Source: Casuarius casuarius
Taxonomy: Eukaryota; Chordata; Aves; Casuariiformes; Casuariidae
Length of the DNA: 64,000 nt
NCBI GenBank assembly: GCA_003342895.1
Contig: PTFA01000158.1
Location: 507,921-571,920 of the forward strand
Direction: 5' to 3'
Positions within the stretch are counted from its first letter, which is position 1. Every line of letters starts with the position of its first letter. The notes beneath the pieces are model-generated. The model was given only the letters and a program-made list of their open reading frames with translations. It ran no database searches and was not told the origin of the DNA. Positions 21,711 through 35,400 of this stretch are shown piece after piece. The position numbers and the translations under genes are program-made.

Positions 21711-21899
21711 CTCGTTTTAGCTGCCCTGGCAGGGCCGCGCCAGCGTGGTCCGACCGACAGAACCTGCTCTGGGTTACGAGATCTGCCCGCGGATAACAGC
21801 AGCCCATGCCTCTGGGAAGTCACCGGTTTTGCGAAGCTTTTTGCGGGGCGGCTGGCCCTCCCCCACCCCCTGCTTCTGCACGTTACTTATTAACTGTGC

Positions 21900-24800
21900 A
21901 GAACTGTCAGCGTTTAAAAGTAGGCCATGTGTGACTGCTTCATTAAAATACACGTTGCAAAACACTCCTCTGTGAGGAAAAAAAATCATTTTTAAAAGAT
22001 GCCTGCAATAGAGCAGAGCGAGAGCAAAAAGACCTGGAGAAATGTTGGTGAGGGCTGCTATTTGCCATTTTATCCAGATAAAAATGTATTTCGGTTTCTA
22101 AATTCATATTTCTATCCCTTTTCTGAAGAATTTGACCTGTGAAACAGAGAAGAGGGGAAAGGAAACACAACAACATCTTTTTTTCTCCCCGTTTGAATGT
22201 ATGCTCATGTTTGTTCCTGTAAACTCAGAAATGCTGTACTTTGTACATACCACTTCTCTTTTGCAGTGTGTCGTCACAAGATAAGAAAATGAAACTAAAC
22301 TTTCTGACTCAAGCAGGCTGAAGCTAGGACCATAAAACCAATTTTTGTCCATGCTATTCGAAGAAACGCTGCCCATGACCAATGTTAATTATGTACCAGG
22401 AGTCGCGCCATAGTTTAGACCCACTTCTGTTTGGTAAAAACAGTATATATTGTTCTGCTTCTAAGGGAAAAATGTGGGGGTGGGGAAATCTGCCTCCTCC
22501 TGAAACTACAATATTTGTAAGTTAGCATGCTAGCTTATACTAATTACTGGAGCAAAACCAAAAATACTAGCAAAACTGCCTGTATGAGGATATCATGTGC
22601 TCCAATGCCACCCTCAAAACCAGATTTGCTGATTACTAATCAGCAAATCGTCAAGCCGGATACGAGGCAAGGCAGTGAGCTCTCCTCCGCGACAGGCAGA
22701 ACGCTGCATCCGAGTACACCTACATGCCTGAGCACATCCAGGATTTTAGTATACTACTAGTTTGTATTTACTGGTCTTAATATGAAGCCTGTAAGACCTG
22801 AACGAGGGCTACAGGTTGCCAGCAAGAAGTCTGGAGGTTGCCCATGGAGCAGCCATGCCGATGGGATGTGAGGAGATGTGGGAGTATTGCATGGATTAAG
22901 CAGCTCTTGCAACAGCTCATTAAGAGTGGCATAGAAATGCCTTTTCGCTGCCTAGTGAAAAGTTGGTTATTATGTTGTATGCATGCAAAAGCATGCTTCA
23001 TGTATGTGTTTTTAAAGCCACCCCTCAAAACCACAGAATTCACTCCATCGAAAGCACAGCTTTGCTGCAGTCGTTAGTTAGAAATGCTTCTGGTGCAGCT
23101 ATGTCCCGTCTCTTATCCCAGGTGACACAGTTGTCAGCTGAAGTCTTTCTTACGGATGCAGCTCTGTTTTTTTGCTGGTCTAAAACTCATTAAAAAGCTT
23201 CTAGAATAGACCTAATTGTAGTAGATTTGATCTGAGAATCACCAGCAACTGATAATTAAAGAAATCTTGCTGGATAGTTATGATATTATAGTACTACATG
23301 GGAAAATGCACCTCGGTGAGAAGTCTTCCCAAGAACTTAGAACATTCCAAAACATTTATAGTTGTGGTTGAAAATGTTCATACCTGTTTTTATGCTTGAG
23401 CTAAATTTTCTTGGGAAGTTTAATAAAATTCCTTTGAACTGCTTTATAGCTAGGCAAGTAAAAAAACAATGATCTCTAGGTGCTCAGAAATGTTCTTGCT
23501 GCTTTTCATTCAAGCAAAGTAAAAAAATAATTAAAATGCATAATTTTTAATCATGTTTGGGAAAAAAACATATTAAAGAAACAAACATCATGTAGATTTT
23601 TAAAGATTGGTTTAATTGGATGTAAATTAGTTCTCTGTATATGAACTGGTGTCCTTTGTTCTCGAGCAGAGATTCACTTAAGGAAGCAGACAGTATTTCT
23701 TTGTGGTTCCTCCCAAAGTGGGAAAAGCTTTACACTCCTGTCAAGTCTCCAAAGTAGCTCTGCTTTTATCAGCCTCACGCTCTTCAGTAGTTTATTTGTA
23801 AAACAGTCTCCACTAGAAAGTTTGCCAGTGTAGCTAGAGGAGAAGATCTGGTACACCCTTTTAGAGAAGGGATCCAATTTAAATCAGTATAACAACTACA
23901 TACTGCTTAGATCAAAACAGAAGAAGATATTTTGCCATTGAAACCACATCTACAAGTTTTTGCCAGCGAAGCTGTATTGATTGCTGAATTTTCTTATAGT
24001 CCTGGTGTTGCTAAATCAGAAAACTTTAAATATGAATCAGGTCCCAATTCTCTGCTGGTCAGATCAGTTCTTGTTTGGGTTACACACGTCTCATGAAGTT
24101 TCCTTCACTTCCGTCCACATTTAGCATTACACCTTTGTGACCTCTGGCCAAAAAAAAAAAAAAAACATAAGCTTTTTATAACTGGATTATCTCCCATTTA
24201 AAGCCAAGCACCTAAGTTACTGTGAATGCAGAGAATCTGTTTTCTTCACACAGGCAAACTGTAGGAAACATTGGAATTATAAACTCTGGAAAGCACAGAA
24301 ATTCCATTTGTCCCTTCCTCAGCTTTCAGTTTACTTTTCTAGTGAGTAGTGGTGCAGAGGGCTAAATTGGAGATGCTTGATGAAGGAATCACCTATTAAC
24401 ATTTCTGTATTTACAAAATTCTGCACAGTGTAACATTTTAAATGTGGTTTGAGTTTCAGTTCCTCAGAACTTCTTAAGACAAATTTAATATATTTAATAA
24501 ATGATATTTGATAGGTTGATAATTAGGAAAATTTTAAGTGTTGACGTACTGAAAAATGTTTAGTATGTCTAGACTCAGCTACTGATAGGTTACTCTGTTG
24601 CCCTTTAGAGCTTTTCAAGATAGTCTTGACACCTTGTAATTTCCATAACGTTTTCACTGTGATAGGTTCATCTTTACAAGAAGGCAGACAGACTGCAAAC
24701 AGCAATGAGCCAAGATCAAAGGCTAGTGATAGATAGGGAAAGACCTGTTGAATCTACATATTCCTGTCTTTGCCAATCTGTATTAAGTAAAATGGCATAA

Positions 24801-26560
24801 AACCCAGATCTCTGAAGCATTTTGGACAATATTATCAAACCCAGTATTTGGTATGTCTATGTAACAACCAAAGGTGTGATGGTAGGCTTTTGCAAACCCC
24901 GTCTTCCTTTAAGTTAATTCTACCTAGCTGGGGTACTAGTAAGGGCTTGACCACAGCAGCATCTGTTCCTCATGCTAAGGGCTTACTGAGTTCCCACAAA
25001 GGCTTGTGTAATCTTTAAAAGCTGGTGTCACAGCCACATTGATATCGGTACCTGAATTAGCCAAGTTGACAGGCCAACAATTCATCTTCTGAAATAGCAT
25101 TTTCTTGGATTTGGGGAGAATGAGGGACTCAAACCCAGATGTACTTTTCTTGGGGACTTCTATGTCATCTTCAGCTACTCTTCTGTATTACCTGTGACTG
25201 ATTGGGTGACATTTTGCCAGGCAAGGTTCTGTGTTGCTACAGAAACTGTCTGCACAGATCCATTCGATCAAACAAGGCTCTAGTGACAAGACTTGTGCTT
25301 TCAGCAAGAGCATAAATAATTCACATTTTTGCTGGGCTGCTCTTCTTGCCTTCCTTATAAGCAGGCTAACAGCTCAAAGGAAAACAGCTGTGATTAGATG
25401 GAACTCATACCTGGGAGAGTGAAAGGCATGTTTATTAAAATACGTTACATTTTCAAAGCATTTCATTTCAGAGTCTTTTTTTTTTTAAAAAGGGGGCGAC
25501 ATGAGCAACCTTCTCAGTCAACGGTTCTTCAGAAAAATAATGGGAAGGGCTCTTCACTGAACTAAAACTGCTCATATCACATCACTTCACACTCTACCAG
25601 TTGTCCCACACTGCAGCAAAGCCACCAAGAAGGCAGCTGTTTTTTCCAACTGATAAAATGCCATCACAAAACACTGGGGAATTAACACAGAAAAAGATCT
25701 CCTGGTGTTTCAGATTTTACTGGCTGTCAGCATGTATGGTGAGCAGTGGCCATTGGCACAGATACCACTATGTAATCATAGCAGTCAACAACTGTCACAG
25801 TTCAGTAAAAATGGTATTTGGGTTTGGTTTATGCACTTCACTGGAACCAGGTTTGACACTGCTTGTTAGAACTTGAATTAAGCTGTATAACCATGAAAAA
25901 TCCTCTTCCATAGAAAAATTCGAGAGGTTTCCCCCCTAAATCCTTCCTGCCTCACTCTGACCTTTTCCAATCTGTGCAAACTATCAGTCTGATCCTCAGC
26001 GCATATCCCCCCTCAACCAAGCTTCTGCTGTTCCTTCTGGTCTGGGAGTTCAGCTCTTTCTTCTGCAACAGCAGCAGCATCATCCATGTTTACAATTGTT
26101 TCAATGAATATGGGTTAGATGACTGTGGGAGTGAAATCTGCAGCAGTGTTTGAGTAACCTGAGTTCTCATCCGCCTTTAGCAATTCAATCATCCGAGAAC
26201 CTCGTGAGTAAATTGCATGTTGTGAAACACTGTGTAGGTTCTGTTGGTGTTTAACGTGACTGTAGCTGGCCTGGCTCATGCTAACATCACGGACTGACCT
26301 TTCCGTTATGTCTCAGTTTGATCTGGTAAGAAGTACACTGGATCTTATGTTTATCGAAATAAAAAATCATTTAGCTCTTTGATATCCTTTGTCTTCTTCA
26401 ATGGTTATTTGCATCTAACAGAGGTGGTGGGTGCCAGGTTAGTTTGTTGGGAGCTGCTGCACAACTAGGCAGGCCTTCCTTCCTCCCCTGCAACTGGCTG
26501 TGGGATATTCCATATTTTTTGGCAGTTCTGTGCATTAACCAGCTTACTGAAAGTTTACAG
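21900..26560. other. Intergenic DNA, no gene recognised
   Basis: Unique AT-moderate sequence with scattered short ORFs that have no recognisable homology, and homopolymer runs such as poly-A at 24150-24164. Confidence 0.6.
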
Positions 26561-26818
26561 TTAATTTGGGGAGAACATATCTGACTTTCCTAGGTCCCTT
26601 TGTGGAAATGTTTTTAGCTTGCCAACTCTGTAAAGTAAACCATACAGAGCTTGAAGTGCTCTAGACTTCTGTTTATGGTCTCCACTCTGAACAGTGACAG
26701 CATATGGCTCCACTGCAGGACAAGGACCTCCTTCAGCTGCTGGTAGCAGTGCAACTGCCATTGCTGCCACAGAAAACAATTGCAGGGGTATGAAGATAAG
26801 AGTGATGATGGAAGGCAT
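26561..26818 (-). CDS. Hypothetical small ORF with signal-peptide-like start
   Basis: I do not recognise this ORF of 85 codons. From the ATG at 26818 it begins MPSIITLIFIPLQLFSVAAM, a hydrophobic stretch ending near an Ala-rich site. A polar region with one Cys and a Lys/Arg-Gln run (DHKQKSRALQALYGLL) follows. It looks like a secreted-peptide layout. No splice or promoter context supports it and it adjoins a transposon, so chance is likely. Confidence 0.15.
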   Translation of the reverse strand: MPSIITLIFIPLQLFSVAAMAVALLPAAEGGPCPAVEPYAVTVQSGDHKQKSRALQALYGLLYRVGKLKTFPQRDLGKSDMFSPN

Positions 26819-26929
26819 GTTGGTCAAAGTGTATTAACAGTTTTTGAATTAAACTAGACTCAAAAGGAGTGTCTCAGTGTCTGCGATCACAGGTAGAGTT
26901 GCAAATATCCAGAGTCACAAGTAAAACCA

Positions 26930-27740
26930 CAGCATGAGAGAAAAAGGGGACTAGAAGAAACCAGGTGAGGTCATCCAACTCATCTCTCTGTTCCAGAGGA
27001 CTATAATATAATATATATATATAATATATATAGTATAAACTTGCACAGATGAAGAATCCACAACCTACTTAAAACAGCACCAGCGTGCTAGTAGGATGTT
27101 GGCCTTTTTCTGTAACAGCACAACAATATGATGTTTTGTTTGTGATATTTGTGATCCATTATACTTCCCAGATCCTTCTGTGAAACCAGTTGCTCTTCAT
27201 CCTGTATCTCTGCAACTGATTATTCAGGCCTAAATGTATGACTTTGTGCTTGTCCCTCTTAAGTTTAATTTTTCAGAACGTTGCTCCTGTTATCAAGTGT
27301 TTGGAATTTGAATCCCACCCTCCTTTTTTCTTGCAAGCCTTCGTAGTTGTGCACCATCAGCAAATTTCATACATGTATTTTTTATTGCATCATCCATATT
27401 GTTAGTGGAAACATTGAATAAACGCAGATGTGGGATAGACCCCTGTAGACATGCCTTTCTATTTTGACAATGAATAAAAACAGTCTTGTACTGACCCTAC
27501 AGGAGTTTCAGTTGGTTTGTTTATGAGAACACTACATGAGGCAAAAATTTTACTGAAGTGGAGCTGTCTATTAGCTACTGCTTTTTGCTTATTTATGAGT
27601 CTTGTTAGCCTATCGTAGAAGGAAATTTGATTGTAATTTCTACCGATAAATCCATGTTAGCTGCTAGCCTTCTTCTTGTTATTTTCCAAATGCTTACAAA
27701 TACGTTTTTATTATCTGTTCCAAGCTAAAGGAAGTGAAGA
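26930..27740 (-). mobile_element. Degenerate CR1-type LINE fragment
   Basis: Read on the plus strand, the sequence follows the reverse complement of a sauropsid CR1. It starts with the 3' UTR-like GAGGTCATCCAACTCATCT, continues through CAGATCCTTCTGTG and CATCAGCAAATTTCATAC, and reaches the reverse transcriptase part (AGACCCCTGTAGAC, TTTATGAGAACACTACATG, AAATCCATGTTAGCTG). The element therefore lies on the minus strand. It is full of stops and indels and 5'-truncated. An AT microsatellite interrupts it at 27002-27036. Confidence 0.75.
27002..27036. repeat. AT microsatellite
   Basis: A run of (AT)n with TAATA interruptions inside the CR1 fragment. Confidence 0.9.
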
Positions 27741-28017
27741 TGACTGGTGTTTAATTTCTTAGTTCCAAAGACCAAGTCCATCTGATCCCACATCCCATTG
27801 ATGGCATTGAAGCTACTTACATTAACCCACTAGAAATGCTGCAAGAGATTTACATAATGAATTTCCACCAGCACAACGCCATGCTCACTGTGAGTAAGGA
27901 TCTGACTAGCAAAGAAGCACCTAGTTTTTGCACTAGCACTTTAAAGTCCATTGGAAAATAAAAAACTTGTTTGAACACAAAGCTCTGAACAGGAAAAGCT
28001 GCTCCCTTACTTGTTTA

Positions 28018-28340
28018 TAGAAGCGGATCCAAGACAGACCCCTGCAGGTACATCATTCTGTTGTGCCAATGAACCACTGATAAATACTGCCTGAGTACAG
28101 TTATACAACAGTTTTGCAGTTTTGTTGTTAATGTAGCAACAGAAATTTCAACTACTTTGCTTATGAGAATGTTATGTGAGACAAAAGCACTACCGAAGTG
28201 GACATCTGTACTGCTTTTCCCCTCTCCGGCTATCTTCTTACCCATTCATAAAAGGATTCCTTTCGGTTTGATAAGATTTCTCTCAGATAAATTCATGTTG
28301 TCCACTACTACTATCTTTGTTACTTACTGCAGAAAAGAAG
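28018..28340 (-). mobile_element. Second CR1-type LINE fragment
   Basis: It repeats the reverse transcriptase portion of the neighbouring element in the same orientation: AGACAGACCCCTGCAGGTAC, GCTTATGAGAATGTTATGTG, CACTACCGAAGTGGA and AAATTCATGTTGTC. It carries no 3' UTR part and has no intact frame. The 27740-28018 spacer is not recognised. Confidence 0.7.
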
Positions 28341-29130
28341 ATAAAGAAACTGAAATATCTGCAAAGATTTCCAAGGGTTTTTTTGAGACTATATATTTTA
28401 GGGAGAGTTAATTAAAATTCAGATTTTTTTAATGAAATAAAGAAACACTGTCCACCAGAAAATGTATGGTTTGCCAATGAGAAGCAAAGTAGTTTTCCCT
28501 GAAATCTGTAGATGAGATGGATATTCTTCTTTCTTTCTGGTTCTTTGGTTAGATTAGAAGGAAGCTCCATAAAGTGAATTTGATATTGCTTCTCAGGGTA
28601 TTTTTCTGGGAAGAAACATTGTGATTCTTGGCTAGAAATCTCTTCTCGCTTGCCCATATGCCTGGAAGTGTCAATTTTGGGGTCCTGTTTACACTAGTAA
28701 ACCAACCAAAGCTCCATAGTGTGGTGAAAAATCTTTGTGGGTGTATGTTTTACAAAAAGTTTCCAACATCTAGCTGGAGAAGAGAAAATCTGTTCTAAGG
28801 ATGGCATTTTAACTCTTACTTAATGCAGCTATGTGCCAGCATTACACTCATGGGGCCTTGAGAAGGGGCCAAACCAGGCCCTCTCTCCTCCCACTCCCAT
28901 GCTGGACGGCTGGCACCGCTATCCATCTGCCTAACAACAGGCCTGGAGCTCTTCCCTCCCTGGTTTTCGATCTAGACAAGAAGACTCACGCCTGGGCCAT
29001 AAAACATATTTTTGCAGAGACCTATATTTGGTCATTAAACAAAATTCTTGCTAGCTCAGTGACGTAAGAGCTTCCAAGAAACCCGTTATCCCACTCTGGA
29101 CAGCCCTCCTGTATAAAAGGATATAAAAGA
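28340..29130. other. Intergenic DNA, nothing recognised
   Basis: Unique sequence between repeat remnants. Short ORFs only. Confidence 0.5.
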
Positions 29131-29450
29131 ATGTAAAGAATCAGAGTGGGCCAGATTCTGTGATCACTACTTAAACCAGAGTAACCACGCAGAGGGTGGA
29201 GGGCCTGCAGCATTATCGGCACATTATCTCTTGTTCTCCGGGATAGACTCTTCCCCTATTCTTCCAACAGGATTTTCCTGTTAGCCTGTGTGGGCTGGAA
29301 GGTTTAACCGCAGTCTGACTATTCCCGCTGCTATGATTGTAATTGACTCCCAGGAATCTTTACGGATATTGAGTAAGGGGGCATATTACTCCGCATGGAA
29401 TAATATCAGTGCTTCTGCAAAACCAATATTCCTAGAGGAGGACTTTTGTC
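29130..29450. repeat. Decayed interspersed repeat (unidentified family)
   Basis: GGGCCAGATTCTGTGATCAC followed by TACTTAAACCAGAGTAACC, and later GAGTAAGGGGGCATATTACTCC, resemble the ends of an old non-autonomous repeat common in turtle, crocodile and bird DNA. The family cannot be named from sequence alone. Confidence 0.35.
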
Positions 29451-32400
29451 ACCACAAAACTGATAAACTAGCAACCCTTTAAATTAAAGGACAGTTTTTG
29501 ACTTAAGCCTATTTTGTATCTTGTTAGAGGATTAAAAGAATTAAAGAGGAACCAAGTGACCTGTTTAGTCCTTTTAATGTTAAGCTTATGACACATAGCT
29601 TTGTCTTACATAGGGCCAGAATAAGCAGAAGGACATGATTACACACCTTTTATGCTGCTCTTGAGGACTTCCAAGCCAGAGTGCCCCATCCGCATCCAGC
29701 TTCAGAGGAGCTCCAAAGCATCGCTGCATTTGTGTGCCAAGGAATTCTCGGAAAAAGCTTCCTATTTTGGTTATAACGGAGTAGTCATCTCAGTATGTGA
29801 GGAGCAGAGCCACCCTGCTTGCGCTGCAAAGTTTTGGGGGAGGTGCAAGGTGGCCGGGGGGGGGCAAGCGGGATGGGGGACTCCTGGGAGCCGCAAAGCT
29901 GAACGATAGCACCACAGGGACTACTTCAGGTTTAGGCGGTGCCTAAAGCTCTCGCCGTCCCAGTAACGCCGAGCTGAAGTGTAACCTTTTCCAGGATTCC
30001 ACAGATACCGAAGAAAAACGATTTACTTGCTGACCTAAGCAGGGGAGGTTAAAGAAGTACTCACAGTGTTCTCCTCCAAGACTATCATAAAACTCCCGGC
30101 CTAATTCCCAAGCGTTTTTACAATCCACTTGAGCAAATTGCTAGCAGGGAGAAAAACTCCAGCTACAGTTTATCTACATGCTAAAGAAGGAAAGGAACAT
30201 ACAGCTGCCCAATATCCCTGCCTGTTTGCAGCAATGCACTGTGTTGGTCCAAAAAGTATTTTCAGTAAACGTTACTCAATTTGTAAAGTAATTATCATGA
30301 GCAAACAATCCATAATGAATTAACAAGCTGTTCTCTTTACATTGGGAGCATCTGGTAAATTTGGATATACTATGAGAACCGTAGTTTGGATATGTTCCAA
30401 GTGAGATAGGAATCTGGATCGGTTACAAGCCTGGCCATGATCTGTTCTTGCTTAGAGTACAATTTATATATACAGTGTTTGGGTACTTTGGCATCACTTT
30501 TAATTTATAGACAAACGGTGAACAGAATGTATTTCTGTGTCAAATTAACCACTTCAGTGCTGTCAAAGGTGCCAGAATCCATTTCCGAAATAAAATGTAC
30601 CCTAGATATTCCATATATATATATTTTTATATATATATACACACATATATGTGTGTGTATATATTTATGCATACATTGCTACTGAAAACATCTCTAGAAT
30701 GCTAGTACTTTAAAAGCTGCTGCTGCATTGCTGGACTGCAGTGGCATTTAACAGTAAACAGGAACATTATTTCCTGCTCAAATAAAATCTTTTTAGATCA
30801 TTTGTGACTGTTTTTTCTTCTTGTTAGCAGAAATTCTTGCTTCTCCTTTTACCCTTTTTTCCCCTAACTGCTTCTGTCACAGGAATAAGGAAGTACTGTG
30901 TAGTTATTTGTGGAACACTGCACAAATTACACACTACCACATTAATAAGTATACGGGAGCAAATAAATGCTTTGTTTAAGCTCTGCATCAGTAATAAAGG
31001 GCCCCATGCTACACACTTTGCAAAGACAAAAGCCTTCAAAAGGGCAAAAATCAGACTGATGAATATAGCCTGGTAATACCACTTAGCTCTGCTGAAGTGC
31101 TTTACGAATCTGTTTCTCCTTTATTTGCTCTTATATTGCTCTTTACCTCTGTACCCAGCACGTGGAAATGTGAAAGATCACAATTGCAACCTGAAGCTCA
31201 CAGGCCAAAGTTCAGCAATGCGTTTAAATTCAAATCATTATGTTTTGCAATTTACTCTTCTTTTATAAATGTGCAAATCAATACACAAAGTGCAAGGAGC
31301 GCAACGTGGTTATCAGAAAGTAACTAAGAGATTCATGCCATAATCCTTGTAAAAAGCTAAAGGCAGACAAAGTCATTTTGGAGGTAATAGCATATGTAAT
31401 GGTATTAGCACTATGGTAGAAGTTAGGAGAACTTTGAGGTACCTCCAGTTTTTCTTTACAATGAATGCCCCAAAACACAAAGCACTTAACTCAAGAAAGG
31501 TTTTATTATTATTAAGTTTTATTATAACATAAATAAGCACAATTTTTTTAATAGAAAACATCTGAAGTGAGGTGAAACAGGAAGTTTGCAAATGACTCTT
31601 CCCTCTTTCTCTATCCTTTTAGGCTAGGTCCTTTCTTTCAGACCTGCTCTCACCTGAGCAACTCTTTGCTACTTTCCTGGGTTACAACAAACTCTGCACA
31701 CCCCAGCTTTCTCTTTCTGTTACCTTCCAGGCCTGGTGCATCACTGCTCCCTGCTTTTCTCAGAAAACCTCCTTGTTTCTGCTCTTAAAGCAGGCCCCTC
31801 AGTGAGACCTCTCTCTGTCCCATCCCACACTTAAGATGGTTCAACCAACCCATCGTGCTTACTTGCTCCACAGAAAGGCTCGCTGTCCCTCCTCCACAGG
31901 TCCACCTGTGGCTGCAGCATCCAAGACAAGACAGCGAGGCAGCCTTCCTCCCTGCTGCCAAACCACAGCCTTTTAAAGGAGCACAATATATAAAATGAGC
32001 AAAAAAGAACAAAGCAGGTCCCACCCCTCCAGGCTGAAAAAGTAGGTCGAATGGCTGTGACTGTTTTGCCCTGCAGAAGTCAGCTGCTCTGTGTAGTCAC
32101 CTACTTTGCCTTGTTTCAAACTGGCTCTGTATCCAGGAAGGTGTTCATTATTCATTGTACATTTGGCATTTCTACATCTTCTGTTGAGTTATGCAGGTGA
32201 ATAAAGGCAGGCAAGCAAATCCATAGCACGTATGCATATTTATAATTGAGAAACAGCTCCATTCTCAATATTGCAAGACAGCTGTTACCCTTGTCCATGC
32301 TGTCGGTGATGGTACAATCTGTGTAGTGCAAGAGACGTGGGGAGTCATTTGGAGACGGGCACAAGACGAGGCTTGCGATTTCACACCAGAGCTTACGTAT

Positions 32401-35400
32401 GCCTTCAGAGTTGGGACCCAGGTTGATGAAGTAAACAGATCTTGTATCCCATGTATGGGTTGCATAAAAACGGTGAGTGTCCAAACATAAATCTCACAAA
32501 GTACGTTACTTACCCAATTCACTCACAATTTCACCAAACTAATTGAGAAACAAAGCGATACGCTACATTCTATACAGTTCATGCTGCGATTTCAGGTAGG
32601 TCAATAAATTAATGATTCAAACTATCTAGTCATCAAATTAATACGGCATAAACCAGATAACCTAATGAAAGGCAGAACTTTTTTCTTTTATCTTAAAATG
32701 TAATGAAGACCTAGTTTTATTTTAACCAGAAAAACCCAGCTAGTATTTAGCTAGTAGAGTTTATTAACATGGTTAACAGGTCACTGAGGGACAAGCAGAA
32801 GTGGCTGTATGATATTAAGTGTATATTTAGGTCTTAGGCCACTTAAATGATCCAAGCAAACAATAACTGTACCCTGGCTTAGTTCAATGAAATACAGTTA
32901 TACAAATGCTTGTGCATCTCCCTTAAATCTCACCGTTAATGCATGTTACCAATTTGCTATTGTTCTTCTTCCCTTACTTTATGCAGTAACACAGAATCTT
33001 CTCAGAGATTTAACATGCAAATGATGGTTGAATCATCTCCAAGAGCAGTTTTCAAATAGCACTGGCTTTTTCACTGAGAAGAGCATACCAGCGACAGAGT
33101 GCTTTCCATTCTTAGCAACTATAAAAGATACAGTTCACCCTCTTTCTCTCTGGCTGTGGCTTGATGACACAATAAATCCCACACTAGAGTCCTCTATATC
33201 AGGCTAGATATGCCATAACCCACTATGCAAATCCAGCTTTAACTCATGCTGCCAGTTAAAATTTCTTCAAAAGTTTTGCTGGTTTAATTTTGTACTGGTG
33301 TGCTTAATGCGATTACAGCTACTGTCTCTCTGTGCCATTGTCACTTTATGTCACACCAGGTATCACCTATCCTCCACCAGCTATTAAGTCCATACCACAG
33401 ATTCTGAGTAATTCAACAGAAACACCGTCACGTGCCCCCACCTAACTGGAACCGAACCTCTGTGCTCAGTGAACCGGTAGTGCACAAATCCAGTAATAAT
33501 AACAGTGGAAACATGGTCTCACACATATACACATACACTGAGCACACACTAAAAATAAGAAACATGCTTTCATTGAAACAAAGTTGAAAACAAGAAATTC
33601 AAAGAGCTGTTTAATTTCTCAGGATCTCTCTCCCTAAGCCATTTGGGATGTGGCCCATTTAGGTATGCTTGCACAAGTGTGAAAAGCAAGGCGTGTAAGG
33701 GTCGTGGTAGAGAAAACTTAATCTCGTTTTTCTGGTTGAGATTGTGAATGCAAGACCTACACCAGCATCAGTTGTGTTTTACATAAACAATTAAAATTTA
33801 TTGAACGCAGTATCTCCTTAACATCCAGTCTTTATTTGTCAATTGCTGTCACATTCTCAGCATTTTTAAACCATGCCAGATCTTTACTATGAAGAAACAT
33901 GAGAAGTAATAAGAGCTCATAGCTCATCTTGTTAGCTTTTGACCTAAACCACTGTTGTTGTTGTTTTTAAGGCTGTTTTGCATTTTATAAGAGCATATTC
34001 CACTCATAGCTAACCAAGATTTTGTCCCAGTGATCAGGGTGCTTTCAAAAGTCTTCCAGGTTTTTCTCTTTGTGCATGAGTGAATATTCAGGCTTGGGAA
34101 GACACGGTGAATTATTAATTTTGGTCACAGTGTTTCAGGGAAGAGCAAGCAGAGAAGAACTTGCCTGCCAGCTTCACCACTGCTTTAGTGAGATATTGGA
34201 CTCCTGGGCACTTGTATTTAGCTACATTTCCAAAAGATACAACTGCCCTGCGTGGTGCTTAGCACCTTCATTGCTTTAACATGGATATTTGAGTATAAAA
34301 AAATGTTATTTTCCATACACTCAGGTTTTGCACCAGTGACTTCTCTTCTCTTGGAAAACTGACGTGCCTGGCCCCAATCACCCATGACCAGTCAGCAGAA
34401 GGTAATGAGTGATATTTTAGTGTGCTTTTGTACCAATGCATACTTCCTTCCTTTGTCTTAGAATCTGCAGCATGTGTGTGAACTCAGCAGAAAAACAACC
34501 CCTATAACAACTGCAAAGACTTCTAATTATTACAGTCCCAGCTGTTTTTAAAACCTTGCCTTAGTTCAGCTAAACAGAATGATTGGAGTTAAAATAGCAT
34601 GTGTATAGATATTATTACTATAGTAAATCTCTTTTCTTTGGCTTCTGATAAGAAGAAACATCTTAGCGGTTCTGCAAGACAGAGACAAGACATCTGCAAG
34701 AAAGAGTGGAACTTGTTTTGCCAATAAGAAATTGCTTTTTGAAACAGGAATAGCCCCTCCTCCCCGCATACATTCTCTGCAGTCATGTCACAATTTCCCT
34801 GTTGCTAAAGTCCATCCTGTCAATTCCTTCCTTGTTGACTTTGGCAGCGAGTTCCTCCAAATCAAGAAAGCAGTGACAAATTCCTGCTCTAAGAAAGTAA
34901 GAGCCCACTGGGAAAGTCGAGTGTAGCCATTAAAATGTTCCATAAGGAAAGAACAGTATGTCACATCCATATTTTCCTTGTCAAAGATTTTGAAAACTTC
35001 CATAACTTGACAAAGCAATTGTAAATTGTCAGTATGCAAAGGCAATGTAGTTCAAATTTGGAAAACTGTTGGCTCTTTTTCCCCACCAATGCCACTTTTC
35101 CTGTTCTGTTTTCTTTTCTCTTTCTCTGTGAGATAATGTCCAAAAAAGACTTGCCTCTAGGAAGGCACAATGACTATACAACTAACATATAGATTATTCA
35201 TGAGGTCATACATTATCAGCTTCAAACAGCCCAGACATAGGGGCTAAGACCACTAAGTGAATTATGACACTGTCCAAGAGATGAACAGGAACATCTCACT
35301 GGCACAAAGGAATAACATAGTTCTGCGGTCTCCTGCTATTTTTCAGCACACACATCAGGCTGCATGACCACTGTAAATGAAGCTCATAGCCGGATGCTAT

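Larger units (their letters stand above)
19480..21800. promoter_or_regulatory. PCF11: CpG island covering the PCF11 promoter
   Basis: Dense CpG and GC-rich sequence spans exon 1, the 5' flank and the start of intron 1, interrupted by the assembly gap at 21166-21415. It includes trinucleotide runs in the 5' UTR, GCC at about 20550 and CTG at 20652-20670. The long open frames here are a by-product of GC content. The plus-strand side (21416-21800) could host an upstream antisense transcript. Confidence 0.85.
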
